DNA of 41,376 nucleotides, from the NCBI GenBank assembly GCA_964195405.1, contig CAXMPK010000161.1:1-41376 (forward strand), in the 5' to 3' direction. A model generated the notes under the pieces. That model did no database searches, had not been told where the DNA came from, and saw nothing but the letters and a program-made list of their open reading frames with translations. Position 1 is the first letter of the stretch; each line of letters begins with the position of its first letter. The DNA is from CAXMPK01 sp964195405 (GTDB lineage Bacteria; Actinomycetota; Acidimicrobiia; Spongiisociales; ZC4RG35). Made by a program: the position numbers and the translations under genes. Shown piece by piece: positions 17,092-25,516 of this stretch.

Positions 17092-18065
17092 GACTCCTCC
17101 AGCAATGCGGATATGAAACTATCGGGATCAAACGGTTCCATGTCATCCAAACCTTCCCCCAGACCGATGAACTTGACCGGGATGCCGAGCTCTTTCTCAA
17201 CGGCAATCACAATCCCACCTTTTGCCGTGCCATCCAGCTTGGTGAGGACAATTCCGCTGACCGGGATGGTTTCTACAAACTCACGGACCTGAGCCAGACC
17301 GTTCTGGCCGGCTGTCGCATCCAATACCAGAAGGACCTCGTCGACCTCTCCGTCACCGGCCGCCACTTTGTAAATCTTCTTGAGCTCTCCCATCAGGTTC
17401 TTCTTTCCGTGAAGTCGTCCCGCCGTATCAATGATCACAATGTCTGCGTGACGTCCCTTTGCCGCAGAAATCGTGTCAAACACCACCGCAGCCGGGTCGC
17501 CACCCTCCTGACCTGTAACTATGTCGACACCAACACGCCGAGCCCAAATTTCGAGTTGCTCGCCGGCAGCAGCCCGAAAGGTGTCGGCGGCACCGATAAT
17601 CACGCTTTTCCCTTCTTCTTTCAGCCGATACGAGAGCTTGGCGACAGTTGTCGTTTTTCCGGTCCCGTTGACACCAACGATCACGACAATGGAAAGCTCA
17701 CCATCCAAACGAAGCATCCTGGGGGCGTCGTCTAATTCGGACCTCAGCAACCTAGCCAAGTGCCCCCGAGCATCATCTAGGGATTCTGGTTTGGCCGACC
17801 GCAGCCCTCGCACAATACGTGTCGAAGCTTCGACGCCGACGTCGGCCGCAAGAAGAACTTCGGAGATCTCAGCCCAATCGGAGTCATCAAGACCCGAGTC
17901 CCAAGGTCCACCTAGGGCTGCGCCGAGAACTCCGACGGTCTTGTAGAGACGCCGAATCGGCTCGACGGGGGTGGCTCCCTTGGATCGTCGCCAGAACACG
18001 TAGACCCCGATGAGAATCAGGACGACCACGACGACGCCGAGGACTATCGGTGTTTGTGCGTTCAT
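17088..18065 (-). CDS. ftsY: signal recognition particle receptor FtsY
   Basis: Receptor GTPase that docks SRP-ribosome complexes at the membrane. A hydrophobic N-terminal segment (residues 8-26) anchors it, as is usual in actinobacteria, followed by a short linker, the N domain and the G domain. GTPase motifs are GVNGTGKTTT (about 128), DTFRAAAGEQL, DTAGRL, TKLDGTAKGG and GLGEGLDDMEPF. The length of 325 is that of a receptor without the long acidic A domain of E. coli. It follows smc after 13 nt and overlaps cdd. Confidence 0.96.
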   Translation of the reverse strand: MNAQTPIVLGVVVVVLILIGVYVFWRRSKGATPVEPIRRLYKTVGVLGAALGGPWDSGLDDSDWAEISEVLLAADVGVEASTRIVRGLRSAKPESLDDARGHLARLLRSELDDAPRMLRLDGELSIVVIVGVNGTGKTTTVAKLSYRLKEEGKSVIIGAADTFRAAAGEQLEIWARRVGVDIVTGQEGGDPAAVVFDTISAAKGRHADIVIIDTAGRLHGKKNLMGELKKIYKVAAGDGEVDEVLLVLDATAGQNGLAQVREFVETIPVSGIVLTKLDGTAKGGIVIAVEKELGIPVKFIGLGEGLDDMEPFDPDSFISALLEES

Positions 18066-18078
18066 CGCTTAGACGAAC

Positions 18079-21000
18079 TTATGCGACTTGATCGACAACG
18101 ACTTGATCGACAACGACCTGGTCGACAGCGGCAGCCGAAGCGGTAGACGTCATCTCCTTGCGGAGCGCCTGTGAGGATCCACCTGGTTCCATGGTTACCC
18201 CGTAGAGGACATCTGCGGCTTCCATCGTCTGCTGCTGATGGGTCACGATCAGAAGCTGCGCCCGCTGACGGAACTCGTCGACGATTCTGAGGAACCGACG
18301 CAGATTGGTGTCGTCGAGGGCTGCCTCGACCTCATCGAGCACATAGAAGGGGCTTGGCCGCGCGTCGAAGATCGCAAAGAGGAAAGCAAGGGCCGCCAGA
18401 CTCCTCTCACCACCCGAGAGCAACGTCATCGTGCTGACTTTCTTGCCCAAAGGCTGGGCGTCGATGGCGACACCGGAAGAACGATCGTCGGGATTCTCGA
18501 GTCTGATCTCTCCTCGCCCACCAGGAAACAGAACTTCAAAGTACTGCTGGTATGCGGCGGCCACCTCGTCGAAGGCCCTCCGGAAACGCTGCTCGATCTC
18601 GGACTCGAGTGCCGAGATGACCTTTCTGAGATCGGATCGGGACGACTCAACATCTGCCATCTGCTCGGACAGGAAGTCATGACGTTCCTCTAGATCCCGA
18701 TATTCCTTGGCCGCTAACGGATTTATTGGACCCAGCCGGGCCAACTGGACACTCTTTGTCTCCATCATCTCGTCAAGATCAGCGGTGCGAGAAACGTCGG
18801 GACGCGGTGCTCCGATGGCCGCGTCGGCGTCAGCATCAGCGTCGCGCCGAATGGACTCGATCACGGCTTCACGGGTCAACCGGAGTTCCGTGAGCTTCAC
18901 GTCGATCTCGCCAACCCGCTGGCTCGCCGAAACAATGGCCGACCGTTTTGTGTCGTGCTCGGTTCTGGCCACTCCCAGCCGACCGAGTACCTCAGAGTTC
19001 TCAGCCCGGAGCCGGGCTTGACGATCTCGAATTTCCTCGATGCGTCTCTCGAGGATGTCAATCGCGCGACGTGCCACCTCCTCAACACGATTGAGACTCC
19101 CGGGGTCGGCATCTGAGCTGATACCAGACTGAAGACGTCCCAGTTCCTCTGAGATGCGGACCCTTCGCTCTTCGAACAGCCGCTCACGCTCGATAAACGC
19201 AAGATGTCGAGCCGCAGCATCTTGCCACTCGGAACGAGCGATCTCTCTGTCGGCGGCCAATTGGAGACGACGCCCCTCGAGCTCAGCCCACACTTTCATC
19301 CGAGCCGCTTCCTCACCTTCCAGCGCCTCGAGTCGGTTCTTCAGGGACTCCATTTGGGTCTCAGCAGCGTCTATTGACTGAACAAGAGCTGTCTGGCGTT
19401 CAGTGAGTCGATCGTGCTCAACTGTGATCGAATCGACCGACTGCTGGAGACGCGCCATTGCCTCGGAGCGGCCCGCCAACCCTGCTTCCGCCTTCTCGAG
19501 ACTTTCGAGAGCTGTGCGCTCCAATTCACGGCTCAGGTCGAAGTCGCGTCGTGCGCTCGTATGGCGAGACTCTGCTCTGGAGAACTCTGTTTCGGCTCTC
19601 TCGAGAACCACTTCTGCACTCTCCAGCATCGCCTCGCCGGCACCATCGGGGTTGGCGATCAGGACACCGTTCACTGAGATGAGGTCACCCTCCGGGGTCA
19701 CGGCCCGAAGGGCGGGGTGTTTGGCGACCAAGTCCCAGCCCGACAGCCAACCCTCAACCAGAACCACATCTCCGAGGAGACGGTTGGCAAGCCCTTGGTG
19801 TGCCTCCGGACCCAACATGTCGACGAGTGCCTCCACTCCGAGCGCGGCGGCTACCTCTCGGGCTGGAGCTGTGCTCTCGGAGATCGCAGAAACGACTGGA
19901 ACAGATCCGCCACCGTGGCGTTTGACGAGTTCGACGACGTTTCGCACCGAATCTGAGGCCTCGAACGCCACAGCGTCGGCCCAGGCACCGAGAGCCGCTT
20001 GCACTGCCGCTTCCATGCCAACCGGAATGTCGAGACGCGATTTCAGCGTCCCAACGGCGCCCGTGGCATCTTCGACCATCTTTCGAGCTTCGAGGTCATA
20101 TCGGCCGTCAACGCCTGCCTTGATCGCTTCTACCTTCGCCGCAGCCGAAGCCTTCTCGAGCCCAGACTCCGCGAGCGACTCCTCGGCGTGTGACCAGAGG
20201 GTTTGATCTGCCTGACGTTTCTTACCGACCCCGTCGTAGGCAGCGTGTAACCCGGAGAGTTCTTGATCAATTTGCTTGATTTCAAAGTTGATCCGCTCGA
20301 CCTCCGCCGTCTCGTCACGACGCTGGGCCGACAGCACATCGAGTCTGTGTGAGAGGGTTTTCCCTTCCCTTTCATCTCTGATCAGAGACGCTTCCAAAGA
20401 GCTCAGCTGACCTTGGGCCGCAGCGAGAGCCCCCTCCGGCGACAACGAATTTTGTGCAGCCACTGCACGCTCTTCATCTTCGAGACGACGGAATCGATCT
20501 TCGGCCGCCGTGGAAACGTTTTCAGCCGTAGTTCGGGCGTCAACACTCTCGGACAGCTCATCGATGATCGATTGGGACTCATCATTGAGATCGGAGCGTC
20601 GCTCGACCACAGCCTCTCGGCGCCCGCTAACAGCCCTCGCCCGCTCATGGGACACAGAGGCGATCCGTCGAAGCCGTTCATTTGTGGTCTCGAGCCGCGC
20701 TGCTGCGGACGTGTCCCGGTCAAGATCGGCACCAACCTGGCTGGCCGACTCGGTGAGTTTGGCGAGTGTTTCCGCCAACACCTCAACTCTTGCGCCGTCG
20801 ACTTCGTTGACCTCAAACAGCTTGGCCCTCTCGGAAGTGAAGATGGTGAGTTGACGGTCATGGTCGGCGAGAGCCACACCACTCAGATATAGACGCAAGG
20901 CAACCACTTCGGCCTTGAGACCGTCATAGCGATCGGCAGCCTTGGCTTGGCGACGCAGCGGCCGCATCTGTCTACCGATCTCGCCGAGCAGATCCTGAAG

Positions 21001-21570
21001 ACGAACCAGGTCTTCGTCGGTTCTCTCCAGACGACGCTCGCTTCGCTCCATTCGGCGACGATGCTTGAGGATGCCGGCAGCTTCCTCGATAACCGCTCGA
21101 TGCTCCTCGGGAGATGCATTGAGCACCTTGCCGATCTCGCCCTGACCGATGATTACGTGCTGGTGACGACCAACCCCCGAATCCGAGAGCAGATCCTGGA
21201 TGTCCAACAGCCGACACCCCACCCCGTTCAGCTCGTAGTCACTCGAGCCATCGCGATAGAGACGGCGTGTCAGCGCCACCTCGTCCAGATCGAGATCGAT
21301 CATCCGCTCGGCGTTGTCGATGACGAGCGTCACCTCAGCCTTGTTCAGCGCAGGTCTAGTCGCGGTCCCGGCAAAGATGACGTCTTCCATCTTCTCGGTG
21401 CGGAGAGCCTTGGTCGATTGAGTTCCAAGAACCCATGACAACGCGTCAACGAGGTTGGATTTGCCCGAACCGTTGGGTCCGACGATCACGGTTACCCCGG
21501 GGCGATATTCCAAACGGGTTCTGTCTGCGAACGACTTGAACCCGGCAACTTTGAGAGACTTCAGATACAC
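18079..21570 (-). CDS. smc: chromosome partition protein Smc
   Basis: ATPase of the bacterial condensin that compacts and segregates the chromosome. The head halves are VGPNGSGKSNLVDALSWVLG (Walker A, about residue 30) and LSGGERSLAALAF plus FYVLDEVEAALDD (signature and Walker B, about 1050-1080). Between lie two long coiled coils and a glycine-rich hinge (about 500-650). I choose GTG 21570, giving MYLKSLKVAGFKSFAD, which matches known Smc N-termini and has AGGTG 6 nt upstream; GTG 21579 would add three residues. The C-terminus ends in a threefold VDQV(V/A) repeat that is not part of the ATPase. ScpA and ScpB are not in the window. Confidence 0.96.
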   Translation of the reverse strand: MYLKSLKVAGFKSFADRTRLEYRPGVTVIVGPNGSGKSNLVDALSWVLGTQSTKALRTEKMEDVIFAGTATRPALNKAEVTLVIDNAERMIDLDLDEVALTRRLYRDGSSDYELNGVGCRLLDIQDLLSDSGVGRHQHVIIGQGEIGKVLNASPEEHRAVIEEAAGILKHRRRMERSERRLERTDEDLVRLQDLLGEIGRQMRPLRRQAKAADRYDGLKAEVVALRLYLSGVALADHDRQLTIFTSERAKLFEVNEVDGARVEVLAETLAKLTESASQVGADLDRDTSAAARLETTNERLRRIASVSHERARAVSGRREAVVERRSDLNDESQSIIDELSESVDARTTAENVSTAAEDRFRRLEDEERAVAAQNSLSPEGALAAAQGQLSSLEASLIRDEREGKTLSHRLDVLSAQRRDETAEVERINFEIKQIDQELSGLHAAYDGVGKKRQADQTLWSHAEESLAESGLEKASAAAKVEAIKAGVDGRYDLEARKMVEDATGAVGTLKSRLDIPVGMEAAVQAALGAWADAVAFEASDSVRNVVELVKRHGGGSVPVVSAISESTAPAREVAAALGVEALVDMLGPEAHQGLANRLLGDVVLVEGWLSGWDLVAKHPALRAVTPEGDLISVNGVLIANPDGAGEAMLESAEVVLERAETEFSRAESRHTSARRDFDLSRELERTALESLEKAEAGLAGRSEAMARLQQSVDSITVEHDRLTERQTALVQSIDAAETQMESLKNRLEALEGEEAARMKVWAELEGRRLQLAADREIARSEWQDAAARHLAFIERERLFEERRVRISEELGRLQSGISSDADPGSLNRVEEVARRAIDILERRIEEIRDRQARLRAENSEVLGRLGVARTEHDTKRSAIVSASQRVGEIDVKLTELRLTREAVIESIRRDADADADAAIGAPRPDVSRTADLDEMMETKSVQLARLGPINPLAAKEYRDLEERHDFLSEQMADVESSRSDLRKVISALESEIEQRFRRAFDEVAAAYQQYFEVLFPGGRGEIRLENPDDRSSGVAIDAQPLGKKVSTMTLLSGGERSLAALAFLFAIFDARPSPFYVLDEVEAALDDTNLRRFLRIVDEFRQRAQLLIVTHQQQTMEAADVLYGVTMEPGGSSQALRKEMTSTASAAAVDQVVVDQVVVDQVA
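18085..18129. repeat. three tandem 15-bp units at the 3' end of smc
   Basis: The unit GACTTGATCGACAAC occurs twice exactly (18085-18099, 18100-18114) and a third time with three changes (18115-18129). Read on the minus strand it encodes the Smc tail VDQVVVDQVVVDQVA. A recent in-frame expansion by slippage is the simple reading. Confidence 0.85.
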
Positions 21571-21593
21571 AAATGACACCTGGCAAATGACAC
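21570..21593. repeat. 10-bp direct repeat at the smc start
   Basis: CAAATGACAC occurs at 21570-21579 and 21584-21593 (14-bp period), covering the translation start and leader of smc on the minus strand. It could be an operator or a small duplication; no known motif is recognised. Confidence 0.6.
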
Positions 21594-21632
21594 GATTGTG
21601 ATTATGACGTCAGGCTAACAACGTATTGAGGT

Positions 21633-21929
21633 TCATACGGAACTCTCTGGGTTGGGTTGGATGAAGAAATCCGTGAGTGTGACATCGCGCCTAACCATGT
21701 CCGACTCGACACCAGTCACGTTCGCGGACGACGGTCCGGCCCAAGCCCAGGCCACTAATCGATCGACACCTTCGGCACCACCTTGGGCAAAGAACTCCAC
21801 CCTTCCGTCCCTCAGGTTGCGAACCCACCCCACCAGCCCGAGTGACCTTGCAACCCTTCGGCAACTCTGTCGATAGCCGACCATCTGAACGCTCCCGGTG
21901 ACGTAGACGTGAACGGCCGTGTCAGACAT
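21633..21929 (-). CDS. acyP: acylphosphatase
   Basis: Small hydrolase of acyl phosphates, 98 residues. ATG 21929 is chosen because the protein then begins MSDTAVHVYVTGSVQ as in the family, and it overlaps the mutM stop by 8 nt; upstream in-frame codons lie inside mutM. The active-site Arg is in VGYR and the Asn in GWVRNLRDG, both present. The phosphate-binding loop GxVQGVGFR reads GSVQMVGYR, so the second loop glycine is Met (codon ATG). In Mycobacterium acyP also sits between mutM and smc. Confidence 0.88.
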   Translation of the reverse strand: MSDTAVHVYVTGSVQMVGYRQSCRRVARSLGLVGWVRNLRDGRVEFFAQGGAEGVDRLVAWAWAGPSSANVTGVESDMVRRDVTLTDFFIQPNPESSV

Positions 21930-22758
21930 GTGGCTGACAACTCGGACAAAAATGGGTAGACCGGGAGCGAACCACGATCCGCTGGATCGCAGTCCCACAC
22001 GTACGACAGGGCTGATCCTCACGTCCATAGACCCGAAGACCTTCGAGGCTTTCCCCCGCCTGGCCGTCAGGGAGCAGGTAGGCAAGATCGTCCAAGGTCG
22101 TTCCACCGGCGTCGATAGCCGCCCCCAAGACCACCCGCACTGCCTCCAGCAACGCCCCCACCTGATGGTGGTTGAGATCTCCGCCGGCGGTCAACGGGTG
22201 GACATGGGCGAGATGAAGCACCTCGTCGGCATAGATATTGCCAAGTCCTGCCATGGGGCCCTGGTCAAGGAGGAGTGCCTTGATCGGTGCCACCCGACCT
22301 CGGAGGGAGGCAGCCAGATCGTCCACATCGAGTGGTTCGGTCCACGCATCGGGCCCCAACCGCGCCAGCCCGGAACTACTGACTTCGTCTTCGTCGTATG
22401 CGGCAATGAAACCGAATGTCCTCGGATCAATAAACCTGATCTCGGTGTTGTTGTCCAAAACAGCAACAAAGTGGGTGTGAGCGCTCTTTGTCTGCGAAGG
22501 CTGGGCAATCGAAAATCGTCCGGACATACCGAGATGGGCCACCATTGTGTAGCCACTATCCAGACCGATGATCAGAAACTTGCCGTGGCGACGGACATCC
22601 TGAACGGTCCGCCCCGAGAGCCGGTTGGCGACCTCCGCTCGTGAAGCGTTGTTACGCACGGTCCGATCGTGACTGACTCTTACTTCGATGAATGTTCGGC
22701 CGACCATGGCGGCTTCAAGATGACGACGGGTGGTCTCGACTTCGGGTAATTCAGGCAG
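21922..22758 (-). CDS. mutM: formamidopyrimidine-DNA glycosylase, CTG start
   Basis: Removes 8-oxoguanine and formamidopyrimidines and cuts the strand. The first ATG (22707) would drop the catalytic N-terminal Pro and Glu. The frame upstream reads CTG then PELPEVETTRRHLEAA, exactly the MutM N-terminus, and the codon before CTG is an in-frame TGA, so CTG 22758 is the only possible start. GGAG (complement of 22765-22768) lies 6 nt before it. Other marks are RRHGKFLI (lysine of the active site), LGMSGRF, DPRTFGF, GLGNIYADE of the H2TH and the zinc finger CRTC...CPSC. 278 residues, normal length. The next gene, acyP, overlaps by 8 nt. Confidence 0.9.
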   Translation of the reverse strand: MPELPEVETTRRHLEAAMVGRTFIEVRVSHDRTVRNNASRAEVANRLSGRTVQDVRRHGKFLIIGLDSGYTMVAHLGMSGRFSIAQPSQTKSAHTHFVAVLDNNTEIRFIDPRTFGFIAAYDEDEVSSSGLARLGPDAWTEPLDVDDLAASLRGRVAPIKALLLDQGPMAGLGNIYADEVLHLAHVHPLTAGGDLNHHQVGALLEAVRVVLGAAIDAGGTTLDDLAYLLPDGQAGESLEGLRVYGREDQPCRTCGTAIQRIVVRSRSTHFCPSCQPHV

Positions 22759-22797
22759 TCAGGTCTCCAACTAAGGGCCGGTTACGGTACCGAGCCA

Positions 22798-23691
22798 ATG
22801 CAAATAGTCCCACGTCCTCTTGGACAGGTGCTCGGCGACGCCATGAACGCGCTGGCTCGTACGTGGAAGGCCCTGGCCTCGGCCGCCCTCTGGGCATTCA
22901 TCCCAACCGGTATCGCTGCCTTGGGAGTCTTCAGACTCTCGGGTGCGGACGAGTTTCTCAATCTCGTCTTCAGCGACCCTGAATTTCTCGACTCACTTCC
23001 ATCTGACGAGTTGTTGGAGATGGCCGAGCCATTTATCTGGGCCACCCTGATAGCCGTCGCCCTTCAAACCCTCGCCTCCCTGTACGTTTACCTGGCTGCC
23101 CATCACATCATCGCCTCCGACGCGGCCGGACTCCCGGCGACCGGCGCCCAGGCAAGACGAGTCGCTTTGGGCCGGTACGGTCGCGGGCTGATAGCCGGGA
23201 CCATCGCCTTACTCGCCGTGGCCGGCATTGTCGTCGCTGGGGTCATCGCATGGACCATCCCGTGGGCCCTGGTCGGCACCCCAAACGCAACCAGCGTCTT
23301 CATCGCGATAGTGCTCATGTTCGCAATGTTGACGCCCGCAATCTGGATTGGAGTCGTCCTCTCGATGTGGAGCCCGGTGCTCGTTATCGAGAAGCGGAAA
23401 GCGATAGGGTCGTTGAGACGGAGCTTCGATCTCGTACGCCGCCGCTGGTGGCCTACCTTGGGATTTCTGGCATTGGTGGGTCTACTCGGATCAGTCGCAG
23501 TACAACTGATTCAGTTGGTTGCCATTCCGCTCTCCGTCGTTGGAGACCTCGGACTGGGCATCTCGATTGCTTCGGTGCTCGGGCTCATCGCTCAAGGTTT
23601 CATCGTCGCCGCGATCGCCGCCATGCACACCACTTGGTATATCGATCTTCGGGCGAGGGACGACGAGTTAGTCAGGGAGGATCTGATGTGA
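22798..23691 (+). CDS. multi-pass integral membrane protein, function unknown
   Basis: A 297-residue protein with about six hydrophobic segments (near residues 28-48, 78-102, 130-158, 165-190, 218-245 and 255-280), interrupted by basic loops such as RSFDLVRRRWWP. That late motif is shared by many uncharacterised membrane proteins of the glycerophosphodiester-phosphodiesterase membrane-domain or YciC-like type, so this is a family hint, not a function. It is the only plus-strand gene inside the minus-strand core block, divergent from mutM with 39 nt between starts, and its last 20 nt overlap the 3' end of rnc. ATG 22798 follows a short leader without a clear ribosome site. Confidence 0.75.
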   Translation: MQIVPRPLGQVLGDAMNALARTWKALASAALWAFIPTGIAALGVFRLSGADEFLNLVFSDPEFLDSLPSDELLEMAEPFIWATLIAVALQTLASLYVYLAAHHIIASDAAGLPATGAQARRVALGRYGRGLIAGTIALLAVAGIVVAGVIAWTIPWALVGTPNATSVFIAIVLMFAMLTPAIWIGVVLSMWSPVLVIEKRKAIGSLRRSFDLVRRRWWPTLGFLALVGLLGSVAVQLIQLVAIPLSVVGDLGLGISIASVLGLIAQGFIVAAIAAMHTTWYIDLRARDDELVREDLM

Positions 23692-24346
23692 GAGTGGCCA
23701 GTGCTTCAGATGCAGAAGCCTGCTCAGCTTCTTTCTTGGAGCGTCCAGCTCCGGCACCGAGCTCGTTACCTTCGACGTGGACGATGGCGGTGAAACGCCG
23801 ATCATGATCGGGCCCGGTCCCTTCGACCTGGTATTCCGGAATGAGACCGTCTCGCGCAAGGTGCTCTTGGAGACGGGTCTTGTAGTCCTTGATTCCCGGC
23901 CGTTTGGCGCGATCGGTAACCCGCTCACGCCACAGACCGAGAATCATCTGCCGGGCAGCTTGCAGGCCTCCATCGAGATAGACCGCGCCAAGCACCGCTT
24001 CTACGGCATCAGCGAGGATGGAATCCTTCCCACGGCCGCCAGTGCGGTCCTCTCCAGGGGCAAGGTGCAACTCGGATCCGATGCTTGTTGATCTGGCGAT
24101 CTCGGCGAGGGTCGGCCGGCTCACGACGGCCGCCCTCACTTTGGCCATCTGACCTTCGGCAAGCTGGGGATAGCTGTCATAAAGGAGATCGGTGATTACA
24201 AGCTGGAGAACAGCATCACCCAGAAACTCGAGTCGCTCGTTGTCGTTGCGACCGGGGTCCTCGGCACTCACGGAGCGGTGGGTCAAAGCCAGCCGCAGTA
24301 GCGCCTGATCCTTGAATGTATAACCCAGTCGACTCTCGAACGTCAT
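23672..24346 (-). CDS. rnc: ribonuclease III
   Basis: Double-strand-specific RNase for rRNA and mRNA processing. The catalytic signature is NERLEFLGDAVL (about residue 37), and the second metal-binding segment is DAVEAVLGAVYLDGG. The C-terminal 75 residues are a dsRNA-binding domain (KTRLQEHLARDG, then GAGRSKKEAEQASA). At 224 residues it is of usual length. The ATG overlaps the plsX stop by 4 nt. The 3' end overlaps the convergent membrane-protein gene by 20 nt. Confidence 0.96.
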   Translation of the reverse strand: MTFESRLGYTFKDQALLRLALTHRSVSAEDPGRNDNERLEFLGDAVLQLVITDLLYDSYPQLAEGQMAKVRAAVVSRPTLAEIARSTSIGSELHLAPGEDRTGGRGKDSILADAVEAVLGAVYLDGGLQAARQMILGLWRERVTDRAKRPGIKDYKTRLQEHLARDGLIPEYQVEGTGPDHDRRFTAIVHVEGNELGAGAGRSKKEAEQASASEALATLTSDPP

Positions 24347-25311
24347 GACAACTGGTCAGCAATACGTTTCGCCAGGTCGTGATCGGCGCTCTCCTTAGCC
24401 AAACCCAACGCGTTGGATATCGCAATACGACTCGAATTGCCATGGGCGATGACCACCACCGACTTCACCCCCAACAGTTGTGCGCCCCCATAGGTCTCGT
24501 AGTCGAGACGTTGTTGGACACTCGCAATCGCCGCCAAGGCAACCTCTGAGACGTTGTCGGGCAAGTCCGACATCGCTTCCCTAAAATACCGTGTCACCAG
24601 TTTGGCGACCCCCTCGGTCGTCTTGAGGAAGATGTTCCCGGTAAACCCATCGGTGACGATCACGTCAGCCCGGTCGGTCGCGATGTCCCGTCCCTCGACG
24701 TTGCCGACGAATTCGGTGGGTCCTTCCTCTAGCAAGTTGTAAGCCGCCTTCTCGAGGGCTCGACCCTTGCCCTTCTCCTCACCGTTAGACAACAGACCAA
24801 CTCGGGGATTTTCAACGTCGAATAGGGCCTGGGCCGCAACCGACCCCATGATCCCGAATTGTGCCAACTGCTCGGGTTTGACATCAGGGTTGGCACCCGA
24901 GTCCAGAACAAGGGTCGGGCTGTTCGGGGTCGGGAAGATTGTGGCGATGGCAGGTCGAGAAACGTCTTTCGCCCGACCGATGATTATTGCCGCAGCGGCC
25001 ATCGCCGCACCAGTCGAACCCGCTGACACCAGCCCGTCGGCAGATCCCTCTTTGACCAGCCTGGCCGCAACAGTTATCGACGCACCGGGTTTCTCCCGAA
25101 GCGCCCGGGTGGGGTCGTCGCCCATATCAATGACGTCAAGCGCTTCAACGATTGGAAGGGCAACGTCATGGCTGGAAAGTTCTCGGTTGAGGATGTCTGG
25201 GTCACCGACGAGGACGATGTCTACCCCGCGCCCGGCGGCATCAACAGCACCTGCGACAGTTTCGGCTGGGGCGCGGTCGCCCCCCATTGCGTCGAGGGCG
25301 ATACGGGCCAT
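24343..25311 (-). CDS. plsX: phosphate acyltransferase PlsX
   Basis: Makes acyl phosphate from acyl-ACP, the acyl donor for PlsY in phospholipid synthesis. MARIALDAMGGDRAP is the classical start; SAGSTGAAMAAA, LDSGANPDVKPEQLAQFG and VTDGFTGNIFLKTTEG are family signatures. Length 322 is normal. It follows rpmF by 7 nt and overlaps rnc by 4 nt, the common rpmF-plsX order that couples ribosome and membrane growth. Peripheral membrane location is inferred from the family. Confidence 0.96.
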   Translation of the reverse strand: MARIALDAMGGDRAPAETVAGAVDAAGRGVDIVLVGDPDILNRELSSHDVALPIVEALDVIDMGDDPTRALREKPGASITVAARLVKEGSADGLVSAGSTGAAMAAAAIIIGRAKDVSRPAIATIFPTPNSPTLVLDSGANPDVKPEQLAQFGIMGSVAAQALFDVENPRVGLLSNGEEKGKGRALEKAAYNLLEEGPTEFVGNVEGRDIATDRADVIVTDGFTGNIFLKTTEGVAKLVTRYFREAMSDLPDNVSEVALAAIASVQQRLDYETYGGAQLLGVKSVVVIAHGNSSRIAISNALGLAKESADHDLAKRIADQLS

Positions 25312-25318
25312 GTACTTC

Positions 25319-25495
25319 TTAGTTGACTTCGATTACTTCGCGACCGGCGTAGGTACCGCACTCGCGACAGGCGCGGTGGGGAAGCTTTGGCTTGCCACAT
25401 TGCTCACATGGATTGGAGCGTGGAGCCGAGACCTTCCAGGCAGCTTTGCGTTGTCGGGTACGCGAGCGCGACATCTTTTTCTTGGGCACCGCCAT
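25319..25495 (-). CDS. rpmF: 50S ribosomal protein L32
   Basis: A 58-residue basic protein beginning MAVPKKKMSRSRTRQRK and ending GREVIEVN. The zinc ribbon has four cysteines (CEQC at 30-33 and CREC at 44-47), so this is the zinc-binding form. ATG 25495 has AAGGAG 9-10 nt upstream. It lies between DUF177 and plsX, the usual context, in the gap between the two larger genes. Confidence 0.95.
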   Translation of the reverse strand: MAVPKKKMSRSRTRQRKAAWKVSAPRSNPCEQCGKPKLPHRACRECGTYAGREVIEVN

Positions 25496-25516
25496 GTCGG
25501 GGCACTCCTTGGTATT

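Noticed and set aside
19403..20206. 267-codon plus-strand open frame inside smc
   Set aside because: Antisense to the Smc hinge and coiled coil. The Ser/Arg/Ala-rich translation is typical of a shadow frame, with no motif.
22656..22707. ATG 22707 as mutM start
   Set aside because: It would remove the N-terminal catalytic Pro-Glu and helix that are encoded in frame upstream behind the CTG.
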